NCBI RefSeq assembly: GCF_019038465.1
Contig: NZ_JAFKRH010000001.1
Span: 31,064-95,063, forward strand
DNA: 64,000 nt
Direction: 5' to 3'
Origin: Synechococcus sp. CCY 0621
GTDB taxonomy: Bacteria; Cyanobacteriota; Cyanobacteriia; PCC-6307; Cyanobiaceae
Shown here: positions 8,391-19,372 of the stretch, in pieces
Layout of the letters: every line of letters starts with the position of its first letter
How positions within the stretch are numbered: position 1 is the first letter of the stretch
Notes under the pieces: model-generated
Database searches by the model: none
What the model was told of the DNA's origin: nothing
The model's input: the letters and a program-made list of their open reading frames with translations, nothing else
Program-made: the position numbers and the translations under genes

Positions 8391-9502
8391 GACGCGGCTA
8401 TCAAGGTAAGTCTGAAGTCACGCAGGACTCGATGGTAAGTGTCATCAATGATGGAATCCTGGTGCTGGGGCAGAATCTTCTCAAGCGGAATGTCACCGAG
8501 TCTTTCGGCCGGTAGCGATTGCAGCTGCTGTTGGAGTGAGCCATAGAGTCCAGCACTGATTGGGGGATCTTGGAAGCCCTTGATGCGCCATTTGAGTAGC
8601 TCTTTTATTGTCAGGTGCGGTGTGCATTGGCAGCTAGAGCATTCATGAGACTCCCTGAGACTAGTGATCAGAATGCGTATCATCTTCCGGCGCTCTTTGT
8701 TGATATTGCGATGCACATAATGAACCACATCGCCGAGATCGTGCGGAATCATGTCGGGATGCAGGAGATCGGAGGCCCTCAGGGCATTGGCATGGCAAAG
8801 ATCTGGCATGAGAAGCTCCAGGGAAGCAGCGGCAAAGTGGTGCACTGCAGCAAGAGCACTGACCTGGTGCTCCATGATGTCTGAATCCGCCAGAGGTAAA
8901 GCCAAATGGGCAAATCCAATCCAGTTACGTCGTCTTAGTGCGGCAACACTTGTCCAATATCGAAACCAATAATTGCAGGCATCTCTCTGGAGGGCTTCTG
9001 CAAAGTCGCTATATCCGTCGACCCCACTCACTTCGGCCAGCAATCCCTTGAGTGCATGAGTCCAGGCCTCGTCAGGGGCTAGCTCTTGCATGCGGCCAAC
9101 GCAATCGCGGAGGCTGTCAGAATCGTTGGCCCGGTGGGCCTGCAAGCCATTCGCTACCAGGCCCTGCTGCTGAAGCTCATCTCTTTTCTTCCCAATGGGT
9201 TCTATGCATGAGAGTGGCTGTCTTGGAGGACTTGTGCTTTCTGATCTCACGCAATGGTCGCCATCGACTTCGGCTAGGTTTGATAACTTCTCCCACACCT
9301 CTGGCGATCTGGGATGATGCAATAGGCTCTTTCTTAGCTTTACAGCAACTGAATGTAGTTCCATGCCGGCCCCGGGAAGTTTGAGCAGAAGTGATCGGAA
9401 GGATTCGGATGGGAGGTGGAATGAGTCTCTTCGTTCTCTGAATGCATGCAACCAATACCATTTCGCATTCAGTGTCGTTGCCTCCGGATTGGGACTTGAC
9501 AT
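8387..9502 (-). CDS. Hypothetical protein, helical, coupled to the propeller protein
   Basis: This 371-residue product (ATG at 9502; a GTG at 9571 would add 23 residues) has no motif I recognise. It contains a helical middle ('AEVSGVDGYSDFAEALQRDA', 'NYWFRYWTSVAALRRRNWIG') that resembles TPR-type repeats. Near residue 280 there is a 'CSSCQC' cluster that could bind a metal. Neither start has a good ribosome binding site. It is the first gene of a minus-strand pair, and its stop overlaps the GTG of the 718-residue protein. A role in surface glycan assembly is suggested only by position. Confidence 0.6.
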   Translation of the reverse strand: MSSPNPEATTLNAKWYWLHAFRERRDSFHLPSESFRSLLLKLPGAGMELHSVAVKLRKSLLHHPRSPEVWEKLSNLAEVDGDHCVRSESTSPPRQPLSCIEPIGKKRDELQQQGLVANGLQAHRANDSDSLRDCVGRMQELAPDEAWTHALKGLLAEVSGVDGYSDFAEALQRDACNYWFRYWTSVAALRRRNWIGFAHLALPLADSDIMEHQVSALAAVHHFAAASLELLMPDLCHANALRASDLLHPDMIPHDLGDVVHYVHRNINKERRKMIRILITSLRESHECSSCQCTPHLTIKELLKWRIKGFQDPPISAGLYGSLQQQLQSLPAERLGDIPLEKILPQHQDSIIDDTYHRVLRDFRLTLIAAS

Positions 9503-9886
9503 CACAGAATGATTCTGACGTATGTCTATCAAGGGCGAGTAAGTAGCTGATGAGAGTAGCCTTGAGTGCACTGTAAGTATGAATGAGCCCAGGGTGACAA
9601 TCTGTGCCGTCTGCTCCGCTCGGTGATTGATCGGGCTTCGCTTGGCGGTACTGCCGGTTGTCCCAGTGACTTCTGCTGGATTTGAATCGTTTGGCTTCCT
9701 TGAATCAATGCTTTGCGGATTGGGATGCTTTCGACAGAATCTAGATCGTTATCTTGCTGCAGATCATCCATCTTCAGATGGACTCGTTGATGACGTGCTT
9801 GTCTGAACAGATCCCTGTCAACGAGGAATCCCACCTGGTATAGGTGCAGAGTCCTTGGCGGGTGAGGTCTGCCCTGTAGTGGGCTG
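9503..9886 (-). other. Intergenic stretch in the island
   Basis: These 384 bases lie between two minus-strand genes. A 101-codon open frame crosses the region, but its composition is not protein-like and it overlaps the downstream gene start. I see no RNA gene or terminator here. Confidence 0.4.
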
Positions 9887-10774
9887 TTAACGGTTGGCCG
9901 TAATCACCAAAATCCCGGGTAGATCCGCGCCCAGAATCCCATGCTTCCAGCTGGAAATGTGTTGGATGCTGGCATCGCAAAAGCCTGCCACTACGAGTTG
10001 CTCAATCAACTCCCAGCCTGGAATGCGATACACCACTGTTCCTGAATCCACTGGATCGCCATGTCGTTCTGCTATGTCGAGAAAAACTGGTGCTCCACCG
10101 TTTGGATCAGGCAGGGCTTTGATGATCGACTGCCGTTGGCCAAATGCCATCGGGCAGGTGGCGACGAGTTGACCTCCAGGCCGTAGTACCCGCACGATCT
10201 CTTTGAATGCAACGTCAAGATCTCTCACCTGCTCAAAGATTTCGTTGCATAGAACCAGATCAAAGCTCGCATCAGGAAAGGTGAGCGAACATAAATCCTG
10301 ATGGAGCATCTCAAGATCCACGCTCTGGCCCTTCTCCACAAGCTCGCTGCAAATCAGTCGATTCTTTGCTAGATGCTTGCGTAGCCAGTCGGTCATCCCT
10401 GATGGGCTCTCTGCGAAAAAAATATCAAGCTGTTCCAGGGCCTCCAGGGTCCCATAGCATGCTTCCAGTGTATGGAGAAGGCCGCGATTGCGGCTCAGGA
10501 GTCCATTGGCGATGATGGATTCTCGATAGTTTGATCCTAGGATCTGAATGGACTCCGGAGGCATGTATCTCCCTGAGAGTGGTTCAACAAACCCCAAAGC
10601 CCTGGTGACTTCAATGCATTGCTCAAGGAGGGTTCCCTTCTGCAGCAGGGTTGGCAGATCATCCCTGAACTCTTCGAAGCTCTCATAACTACGAGATTGA
10701 TCGTGCAGTGCCAGTACGTCTTCGCAAGGCATCGACAGCGGGCGGTTGGGGTTATCCACCAGGTGTTTACTCAC
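9887..10774 (-). CDS. Class I SAM-dependent methyltransferase-like protein
   Basis: In this 295-residue product, residues 145-215 carry the later half of a class I methyltransferase fold: an acidic strand end 'SVDLEMLHQDLCSLTFPDAS', then 'FDLVLCNEIFEQVRDLDVAF' and 'EIVRVLRPGGQLVATCP'. The usual 'DxGxGxG' SAM loop is replaced by 'IFFAESPSGMTDWLRKHL', a variant seen in some sugar or nucleotide methyltransferases encoded with glycosyltransferases. The substrate is therefore likely a glycan or activated sugar, by inference from context. The region before residue 110 is an unrecognised helical extension. Base composition is lower in GC than the chromosome on either side. Confidence 0.65.
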   Translation of the reverse strand: MSKHLVDNPNRPLSMPCEDVLALHDQSRSYESFEEFRDDLPTLLQKGTLLEQCIEVTRALGFVEPLSGRYMPPESIQILGSNYRESIIANGLLSRNRGLLHTLEACYGTLEALEQLDIFFAESPSGMTDWLRKHLAKNRLICSELVEKGQSVDLEMLHQDLCSLTFPDASFDLVLCNEIFEQVRDLDVAFKEIVRVLRPGGQLVATCPMAFGQRQSIIKALPDPNGGAPVFLDIAERHGDPVDSGTVVYRIPGWELIEQLVVAGFCDASIQHISSWKHGILGADLPGILVITANR

Positions 10775-10958
10775 GAGCTACACAATCCTAAGTCAATCGG
10801 CTGCCCCAGCAAGGCTGCCATTCCCCAAGGCATGGCTCAGACAGCATGCTTCATGGGCGAGGACGGGAGCAGGGTCCCGCTGCAGCCAGCAGGCTGCGGC
10901 AAAACGGAAGAGAGCTCCCATGCCATTGGCAACATCCTCCGACCCTGCCAATAGCGAA

Positions 10959-12188
10959 TTACAGCACCTTCAAGCTGAACTGGGGTGCCATGGAAGACAT
11001 GCCCCAGGCCGCCACAACATCAGTTCCGCTCCACACCACAAGTTCGACCAAATCTCCGATATGCACGTTGCCGCTCAACCCTCCCGTGGTCTCCCGTTGC
11101 ACGTCGTACGGCCTCAGGGCTTCCGCTTGCCAGGGGAACTCCAGCGTCGGTCGACTTAGGTCCAGCGCTGCACCGTTCTCCAGCACCGGGAACACCCGAA
11201 TCCGTGCCTGGCCGGCGATCGACAGCGACACGGCCAGGGTCTGGCCCGCGCGCATCAGGGCATAGACCGGAACTCCGGGGACCAGGCTGCCGCTCAGAGT
11301 GTCATGGGGGAGGCCCTGGTTGAACGGGGCGCAGGCCTGCGCCGCCAGCTCCCGGATCGCCTCGGGCACCTGCAGAGGATCGGCGGTACGGAAGAACTGC
11401 TGGTCCGGGAGGCCGATCGCATCCGCCATCGCCCGGCTGTACACCGACGACTGCACCTCTCGGCTGAACTCTCCCCGGCCGAAGAACTGTCGCGCCGCCT
11501 GGAAGCTGCCCTGCAGTCCTTCGTCGCCGTGCAGGTGGAAGTAGAGGCAGTTGTAGAAGCCGAACTTGATGCTGGCGCCGTAGGGGCTGCGCACGGTGGT
11601 GAGGTGGGCGCCGCCGCAGAGGGCCTCCGGCAGGAAGTCCTCGCTGGCCACCGCCGCCTGCTCCACCCCCACCAGCCAGAGGTAGTCGAGGTGGCGGGCG
11701 GCCGTGATCGCCCCGCGCTTGAAGGCGAACGGTTTGCGGGCCACCAGCGGGCTTCCCAGCTTGCCGCACACCAGATTCAGATAGGTGAAATTGACGCAGT
11801 CGAAGCTGGCCACCAGCGCCCGGCTCTCCCAGAAGCGTTCCACCGCCGCCCGGTCGAGCAGCAGAAGTTCATCGGCATCCACCGACAGCACCACATCGCC
11901 GCTGGCCAGTCCGTAGCCATGGATCCGCTTCTCCCGCTCGCCGGCGAACACGCCGTGGTGGTAGTGGATCGGCACCCCCAGCCGCCGGGCGAGCCCTGCG
12001 AACAGCCCGGCGGCCCGCGGGCTGGGCTGCTCCAGATCCCGCCCCACCAGCGGTTCGAGCAGGTCTCGGGTGAACTGGAATGGTCCGTCGTTCACCACGA
12101 TCTCGTCGACCCAGGCGAGCCGCTCCACCACCCGCTCGATGAAATCGAAGTCCTCGAAGAACTGGATCACCACCGAGACGCTGGCCAT
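10959..12188 (-). CDS. Glycosyltransferase family 2-like protein
   Basis: The 409-residue product starts 'MASVSVVIQFFEDFDFIERV' with 'WVDEIVVNDGPF' next, the first two strands of a GT-A fold. The metal/sugar-nucleotide motif appears as 'VLSVDADELLLLD' near residue 105. After about residue 290 the protein switches to an all-beta C-terminal domain ('VYALMRAGQTLAVSLSIAGQ' onward) that could bind carbohydrate. It begins 4 bases after the cysS stop and is the last gene of the polA-rfbD-rfbB-cysS run. High GC sets it apart from the island genes just downstream. The donor sugar may be dTDP-rhamnose, given rfbB and rfbD upstream, but that is inference. Confidence 0.65.
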   Translation of the reverse strand: MASVSVVIQFFEDFDFIERVVERLAWVDEIVVNDGPFQFTRDLLEPLVGRDLEQPSPRAAGLFAGLARRLGVPIHYHHGVFAGEREKRIHGYGLASGDVVLSVDADELLLLDRAAVERFWESRALVASFDCVNFTYLNLVCGKLGSPLVARKPFAFKRGAITAARHLDYLWLVGVEQAAVASEDFLPEALCGGAHLTTVRSPYGASIKFGFYNCLYFHLHGDEGLQGSFQAARQFFGRGEFSREVQSSVYSRAMADAIGLPDQQFFRTADPLQVPEAIRELAAQACAPFNQGLPHDTLSGSLVPGVPVYALMRAGQTLAVSLSIAGQARIRVFPVLENGAALDLSRPTLEFPWQAEALRPYDVQRETTGGLSGNVHIGDLVELVVWSGTDVVAAWGMSSMAPQFSLKVL

Positions 12189-12192
12189 CTGC

Positions 12193-13673
<1,481 letters not shown>

Positions 13674-13677
<4 letters not shown>

Positions 13678-14819
13678 CGGCCCGCTCCCGCCGTGACCTG
13701 GCCCAGGCGCCCGCCGCCGTAGCCGGCCCGGCTGCGGACGTTGGTGCACCAGTCGCCATGGGCCAGGTACCACTCCACCGTCCGCCTCAGACCCTGCTGG
13801 AAGTCATGGCGGGGGTGCCAGCCCAGCTCGGTGCTGATCCGTTCCGGGTCGATGGCGTAGCGCCGGTCGTGGCCCGGCCGGTCGGCCACCGGCGTGATCA
13901 GACCGGCGTGGGGGGAGCCGGCGGGCCGCAGCTCGTCCATCAGGGCGCAGATGGCCTGCACCACCTCCTTGTTGGTGCGCTCGCCATGGCCACCGACGCA
14001 GTAGCTGCGTCCCAGCTCGCCGCTGGTGGCAGCCAGCAGCAAGGCTTCCACATGGTCTTCCACATACAGCCAGTCGCGCACATTGGCGCCATCGCCGTAC
14101 AGCGGGATCGGCTCGCCGGCGGCGGCCTTGAGGATCACCACCGGGATCAGTTTCTCGGGGAATTGCCAGGGGCCGTAGTTGTTGCTGCAGTTGGTCAGCA
14201 CCACCGGCAGTCCGTAGGTGTGGTGCCAGGCCTGCACCAGGTGGTCGCTGCCCGCCTTGCTGGCCGAATAGGGGCTGCGCGGGTCGTAGGGGGTGGTTTC
14301 CGAAAACCGCCCACTGGCCCCCAGGGAGCCGAAGACTTCGTCGGTGCTGATGTGGTGGAAGCGGAACTGCTCCCGGCGCTTCGGCGTCAGCCTCTCCCAG
14401 TGGCTCCGCACCGCCTGCAGCAGGTTGTAGGTGCCCATCACGTTGCTGACCAGGAACGCGCCCGGATCGTCGATCGAGCGGTCGACGTGGCTTTCGGCCG
14501 CCAGGTGCAGCACCAGATCCGGATCGGCCTGCCGCACCGCCGCAGCCACCGCCTCGCCATCGGCCAGATCCACCTGCAGCAGCCGGTGGCGCGGGCCGTC
14601 GGAGCGCTCGGCCGCCTCCCCCAGCTGCGCCAGGGTGTTGTAGACACCCAGCAGATCGCTGGCGTAGCCCATCTTGTCGAGGTTGAACACCGTCACGGTG
14701 CTGCCCCGCAACAGCCGCCGCACCAGCGCCCCGCCGATGAAGCCCGCACCCCCCGTCACCAGGATGCGGCGACGGCCGGCGAGCAGCACCTGTAGGTCGA
14801 GGGGGTGGTTGGGGAGCAT
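13674..14819 (-). CDS. rfbB: dTDP-glucose 4,6-dehydratase
   Basis: The enzyme catalyses the second step of dTDP-L-rhamnose synthesis, forming dTDP-4-keto-6-deoxyglucose with bound NAD. The 381-residue product has '[13 protein letters not shown]' near residue 18 (NAD site), '[11 protein letters not shown]', the 'STDEVFG' catalytic Thr-Asp-Glu segment and '[12 protein letters not shown]' (Tyr-x3-Lys). It ends with the RmlB-type '[11 protein letters not shown]' and '[10 protein letters not shown]'. The start at ATG 14819 was chosen because the upstream frame is non-family sequence antisense to nothing useful. rfbD lies 32 bases upstream, and the stop overlaps the cysS start. rfbA and rfbC are not in the window. 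Confidence 0.95.
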
Positions 14820-14851
14820 CGGGGTGGGGCGAAACGACAAAAAGGGTGGTG

Positions 14852-15751
14852 TCAGGCCGTGGGCAGGGGGATCTGCGCCAGCACCTCGGCCAAGGCGGCC
14901 TGCCAGTGCTGGCCCTCCAGCTCCAGTGCATGGCGGGTGGTGCTGGTCTCCAGCAGCGAATAGGAGGGGCGCCGGGCCGGGGTGGGGTAGTCGGCGGTGG
15001 TGATCGGTTTCACCCGGGCCGGGGCGTCGATCAGCCCCCGCGCCGCCGCCTGGGCGCCGATGGCCACGGCGAAGTCGTACCAGCTGGCGGCGCCACAGTC
15101 GCTCCAGTGGTGGCGCCCGCTCACGCCCCGCTCGATCACCCGCCAGCAGGCGGCCGCCAGCCCGGCCGTGGCCGTGGGGCAGCCCACCTGGTCGGCCACC
15201 ACCCCCAGGGCTTCGCCGGCGGCGGCTTTGGCCCGGTGCAGCCGCAGCATCGTCAGGCAGAAGTTGGCCCCCACCGGCCCGTACACCCAGCTGGTGCGCA
15301 GCAGGCACAGGCGTTCCGCTGGCAGGGCGGCCGCCGCCCGCCGTTCACCTTCCGCCTTGGTGGCGCCGTAGGCCCCCAGGGGCGCCAGGGCCTGCTCCGG
15401 CGCGTAGGGATGGCCCTGCTCACCGTCGAAGACGAAATCGGTGCTCACCTGCAGCAGCCGCCCGCCGCTGCTGGCCAGGGCTGCGGCGAAGGCCCCGGGG
15501 GCACCGGCGTTCACCGCCTCGGCAAGCGCCGGTTCCGACTCGGCCCGATCCACCGCCGTGTAGGCGCCGGCATTCAGCACCCAGTCGGGCCGGTGCTGCT
15601 CCACCGCCGAGCGGCAGGCGGCCGCATCGGCCAGATCCAGCTCGCCCCGGCCCGTGGCGATCAGCTCGATGCCGGCAGGAACCGAGGCCACCAGGGCCTG
15701 GCCCAGCTGGCCGTGGCGGCCGGTCAGCAGCACCCGCACCGGTTCAGGCAT
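14852..15751 (-). CDS. rfbD: dTDP-4-dehydrorhamnose reductase
   Basis: This 299-residue SDR-type enzyme makes dTDP-L-rhamnose from dTDP-4-keto-rhamnose. Visible motifs are 'VLLTGRHGQLGQAL' (nucleotide-binding loop), 'NAGAYTAVDRAE', 'VSTDFVFDG', 'YGATKAEGE' (Tyr-x3-Lys) and 'LRTSWVYG', all typical of RmlD/RfbD. The length is normal for the family. It begins 43 bases after the polA stop and is followed by rfbB 32 bases downstream, consistent with a single transcript. Confidence 0.93.
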   Translation of the reverse strand: MPEPVRVLLTGRHGQLGQALVASVPAGIELIATGRGELDLADAAACRSAVEQHRPDWVLNAGAYTAVDRAESEPALAEAVNAGAPGAFAAALASSGGRLLQVSTDFVFDGEQGHPYAPEQALAPLGAYGATKAEGERRAAAALPAERLCLLRTSWVYGPVGANFCLTMLRLHRAKAAAGEALGVVADQVGCPTATAGLAAACWRVIERGVSGRHHWSDCGAASWYDFAVAIGAQAAARGLIDAPARVKPITTADYPTPARRPSYSLLETSTTRHALELEGQHWQAALAEVLAQIPLPTA

Positions 15752-15794
15752 CGATGGCGGGGGAAAAGCTCAGGCGCAGCCTACCTTCGCGCCG

Positions 15795-18734
15795 CTATTT
15801 CGCTTCCATCCAGTTGGGGCCGACCCCGGTGTCCACCGCCAGCGGCACCGTTAACTGCACCGCCTGCTCCATGGTGCGGCGGGTGAGCTGCCGCACCTCC
15901 TCCAGTGCTTCCGGCGCCGCTTCCAGCACCAGCTCGTCGTGCACCTGCAGCAGCAGCCGGGCCGGCAGGCCGGCCTCGCTGAGCGCCCGTTGCAGGCTCA
16001 CCATGGCCAGCTTGATGATGTCGGCGCTGGAGCCCTGGATCGGGGCATTGGCGGCCGCCCGCAACTGCTGGGCCTCCATGCCGCCCCGGCGGGCCACCTC
16101 CAGGTCGATCTCCAGCGGATCCTTGCCCCGCAGCCGGCCCAGGCCACCGGGATCGAAGTGGAACGGGCGCCGCCGCCCAAGGATCGTCTCCACATAGCCG
16201 CGGCTGAGGGCCAGCCGCTCCTGCAGCTCCAGGTAAAGGAACACCCGCGGGTAGCGCTGCTTGTAGAGGCTCAGGAACTCCTTGGCCCGCGCCTGGCCCA
16301 TGCCGGTCTCCCGCGCCAGCCGCTGGGCGCCCATGCCGTAGATCACCCCGAAGTTGATCGTCTTGCCCAGCCGCCGCTCCTCCGGTGTCACCGTGTCGGT
16401 CTCCAGCAGCAGCCGGGCCGTCAGGGCGTGGACGTCGTCGCCCTCGTTGTAGGCCTGCACCAGCACCGGTTCGCCCGAGAGGTGGGTGAGGATGCGCAGC
16501 TCGATCTGGGAGTAGTCGGCGCTGATCATCCGCCAGCCCTCCTGGGGCAGGAAGGCCTTGCGGATGCGGCGGCTGAACTCGGTGCGGATGGGGATGTTCT
16601 GCAGGTTGGGGTTGCTGCTCGACAGCCGCCCGGTGGCGGTCACCGCTTGGTTGAAGTCCGTGTGCACCCTCCCGGTCTCCGGCTCCACCAGCGCCGGCAG
16701 GGCCTCCACGTAGGTGCTCAGCAGCTTGCTGAGCGTGCGGTGCTCCAGCACCAGCTTCACGACCGGGTGGTCGTCTTCCAGCTTCTCCAGCACGGCCGCG
16801 TCTGTGCTCCAGCCGGTCTTGGTGCGCCGCGACTTCTTGCGATCCAGCCCCAAAGTGTCGAACAGCAGTTCCCCCAGTTGCTTCGGGGAGGCCAGGTTGA
16901 AGTCGACTCCCGCCGCTTCCTGGGCCTCCCGCTCCAGCCGCACCAGGGTGCTGCTCAGCTCCTCGGCCAGCTCCTTGAGGTAGGGCACGTCGATGCGGAT
17001 GCCGGTGGCCTCCATCTGGGCCAGCACCGGCTCCAGGGGCAGCTCCACCTGCTGCAGCAGCAGGGGCAGCTCCGGCCCCATCGCCGCTAGCTGCTCGGCC
17101 AGCAGGGCTCCCAGGCGCCGGGTGAGGTGCACGTCCATGGCGCAGTAGAGGGCCGCCGCCTCGATCGGCACGTCAGCGAAGGTCTGCCCCTTGGCCACCA
17201 GATCGCCGTAGGTCGTGGGATGGAGGCCGAACTCCCGCTCCGCCATGGCCTCCAGGCCATGCTTGTCGTTGGCATCCCGCAGGTAGTCCGCCAGCAGGGT
17301 GTCCATCACCACACCGGCCAGGGACAGCCCATGGCGCAGCAGGATCAGGCGGTCGTACTTGGCGTTCTGGAGCGCCTTGGGATGGCTGGCGCTGTCCAGC
17401 CAGGGCCCCAGGGCCAGCAGCACCGCGTCCAGGGGCAGTTGCTCCGGCGCCGGCGGCGCCGCGCTGAGCAGGTCGGCGGCGGGCGGGCTGTGGTGGCCGA
17501 TGGGCACGTAGGCCAGGTCCCCCAGGCCCTCCCCCCAACACACGCCGATCCCCACCAGCTCGGCCTTGAAGGGATTGAGGGAGGTGGTCTCGGTGTCGAG
17601 GGCCACCGGCGCCGCCGGATCGGTGCAGGCCAGCAGCCGCTCGATCAGGGCGGCCAGGGCCTCCGGCGTGGTGATCAGCACCGGCCGCAGGGCCGGCAGG
17701 CCGTCTTCGGCCCCGGGCTCTGTCGCTGCAGACAGCTCCGGCGTTGCTGGATCGCTGGCGGGGGCGGCCGTGGCGGTAGCGGCTGTGGCGGTGGCGGTGG
17801 GCTCGGGGGGCTCGGCCGAGAAGAGGCGGGCGAAGCCCTCGGTCTGCTTCACCAGGCTGAACAGCTCCAGCTCCGCCAGCCGCGCCCCCAGCCCCTCGCT
17901 GTCCACCCGCCCCAGGGCCAGGCGGGGCTCCTCGGGCAACGGGATCTGCACCAGGATCTCCGCCAGCATGCGGGAGCGGAAGGCGTTCTCCCGGTCGGTC
18001 TCCAGCTTGGTTTTCAGGGCCCCCTTCTGCTGGTCGAGGGCGGCGTAGATGCCGTCCAGGTCGCCGTGGGCCTTGAGCAGGGTCAGGGCCGTCTTGGGCC
18101 CCACCCCCTTGACCCCGGGGATGTTGTCGGAGCTGTCGCCCGTGAGGGCCTTGAGGTCCACCACTCCCTCCGGCGGCACCCCCAGCTTCTCGATCACCTG
18201 GGCGCGACGGATCTGGGTCGGGCCGCTGTTCTTGGCGTAGGGGCCGCCACCCATGTACAGCACGCTGATGTCGCGCTCGTCGTCCACGAGCTGGAACAGG
18301 TCGCGGTCGCCGGAGAGGATCCGCACCCGCCAGCCCTCGTCTGCCGCCCGGTTGGCCAGGGTGCCGAGCACGTCGTCGGCCTCGTAGCCCGGCGCCATCG
18401 ACAGGGGCAGGTCGAGGCAGTCCTTGAGGATGGCCTGCAGGTTGGCCAGGTCGGCGAAGAAGTGTTCCGGTGCCTCCTCCCGGTGGGCCTTGTAGGCGGC
18501 ATCCGCCTCGTGGCGGAAGGTGGGTTCGGCCGTGTCGAAGGCGATCACCACCCCCTGGGGCGCCAGTCCCTTGCAGTTGTCGAGCAGGGCCTTGAGGAAG
18601 CCGTAGGTGACGCTGGTGGGCACCCCGTCCTTCGTGCTCAGGCCCCCCTCACCGCCCTTGGCGAAGGCGTAGAAGCTGCGGAAGGCCAGGGAGTGGCCAT
18701 CCACCAGCAGCAACAGGGGCTTGTCCCGCTCCAT
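15795..18734 (-). CDS. polA: DNA polymerase I
   Basis: The 979-residue product has all three domains. The N-terminal 5'-3' exonuclease (1-300) shows 'LLLVDGHSLAFRSFYAF', 'YEADDVLGTLA' and 'GDRDLFQLV'. The proofreading domain has its acidic residues intact: 'ALDTETTSL', 'NAKYD' and 'YCAMDVHL'. The family A polymerase domain shows 'MISADYSQIELRIL', 'GKTINFGVIYGMG' and 'LQVHDELVLE'. A Pro/Ala/Thr-rich linker lies around residue 320. The start at ATG 18734 (MERDKPLLLLVDG) fits the family better than the upstream in-frame start at 18791. It works in Okazaki fragment maturation and repair. Confidence 0.96.
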   Translation of the reverse strand: MERDKPLLLLVDGHSLAFRSFYAFAKGGEGGLSTKDGVPTSVTYGFLKALLDNCKGLAPQGVVIAFDTAEPTFRHEADAAYKAHREEAPEHFFADLANLQAILKDCLDLPLSMAPGYEADDVLGTLANRAADEGWRVRILSGDRDLFQLVDDERDISVLYMGGGPYAKNSGPTQIRRAQVIEKLGVPPEGVVDLKALTGDSSDNIPGVKGVGPKTALTLLKAHGDLDGIYAALDQQKGALKTKLETDRENAFRSRMLAEILVQIPLPEEPRLALGRVDSEGLGARLAELELFSLVKQTEGFARLFSAEPPEPTATATAATATAAPASDPATPELSAATEPGAEDGLPALRPVLITTPEALAALIERLLACTDPAAPVALDTETTSLNPFKAELVGIGVCWGEGLGDLAYVPIGHHSPPAADLLSAAPPAPEQLPLDAVLLALGPWLDSASHPKALQNAKYDRLILLRHGLSLAGVVMDTLLADYLRDANDKHGLEAMAEREFGLHPTTYGDLVAKGQTFADVPIEAAALYCAMDVHLTRRLGALLAEQLAAMGPELPLLLQQVELPLEPVLAQMEATGIRIDVPYLKELAEELSSTLVRLEREAQEAAGVDFNLASPKQLGELLFDTLGLDRKKSRRTKTGWSTDAAVLEKLEDDHPVVKLVLEHRTLSKLLSTYVEALPALVEPETGRVHTDFNQAVTATGRLSSSNPNLQNIPIRTEFSRRIRKAFLPQEGWRMISADYSQIELRILTHLSGEPVLVQAYNEGDDVHALTARLLLETDTVTPEERRLGKTINFGVIYGMGAQRLARETGMGQARAKEFLSLYKQRYPRVFLYLELQERLALSRGYVETILGRRRPFHFDPGGLGRLRGKDPLEIDLEVARRGGMEAQQLRAAANAPIQGSSADIIKLAMVSLQRALSEAGLPARLLLQVHDELVLEAAPEALEEVRQLTRRTMEQAVQLTVPLAVDTGVGPNWMEAK

Positions 18735-18796
18735 GGCCGTCCCTGGGATCTGCCCGCCGATCGCCACAGCCTGCCATCCGGCGGCCCGCAAGCGCC

Positions 18797-19372
18797 GTGA
18801 AAGCCACCGGCCGGGCCGCCTTCAGCCGCTGTCGCCAGTACCGCTGGTGGCTGGAGCGGGTGTGGGAGCCGGAGGGCAGCCGGCTCCTGTTCATCGGCCT
18901 GAACCCTTCCCGCGCCGACCACCGCCACGACGACCCCACCCTGCGGCGGCTGATGGCCTTCGCCGCCGGCTGGGGTTACGGCGGGCTGGAGGTGCTCAAC
19001 CTCTTCGCCCACATGAGCCCCAGCCCGGCGGCCCTCGCCCACACCGCCGATCCGGTGGGCGCCGCCAATGGGGCCTGGCTGCGGCGGCGCCTGCGGGCCG
19101 CTGATCGCCGCGCCAGCCCCGGGCTGATCTGGTTGGGCTGGGGCAACGGCGGCCGCCGGCTGGGCCAGGACGCCCGGGTGCTGGCGCTGCTGGCCCCCCA
19201 CCAGCCGCGGCTGGTCTGCCTCGGCCTCACCGCTGCGGGGGCCCCGCTCCACCCCCTCTACCAGCCGGCGGCGAGCCTGTTGCGGCCCTATGGGCCATCC
19301 TGTGGGCGTTCAGCCGCAGCCGCTGCTCCATGGCCCGCACCCCCCGCCGCTACGCCATCCACCTGTTCCTGA
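18797..19372 (+). CDS. DUF1643 domain-containing protein
   Basis: The 191-residue product has the DUF1643 pattern: 'YRWWLERVW', 'LLFIGLNPSRAD', 'DDPTLRRLMAFAAGWGYGGL' and 'VLNLFAHMSPSP', followed by 'IWLGWGNGGR' and 'LTAAGAPLHPLYQP'. The family has no assigned function. The GTG start at 18797 lies 62 bases from the divergent polA start. The last 25 residues are low-complexity and overlap the next gene by 43 bases, so the original stop may have been lost or the end may simply be variable. Confidence 0.8.
   Translation: MKATGRAAFSRCRQYRWWLERVWEPEGSRLLFIGLNPSRADHRHDDPTLRRLMAFAAGWGYGGLEVLNLFAHMSPSPAALAHTADPVGAANGAWLRRRLRAADRRASPGLIWLGWGNGGRRLGQDARVLALLAPHQPRLVCLGLTAAGAPLHPLYQPAASLLRPYGPSCGRSAAAAAPWPAPPAATPSTCS

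Noticed and set aside
9529..9834. A 101-codon minus-strand frame between the island genes.
   Set aside because: Composition is not protein-like, no start site signal is seen, and it overlaps the beginning of a better-supported gene.
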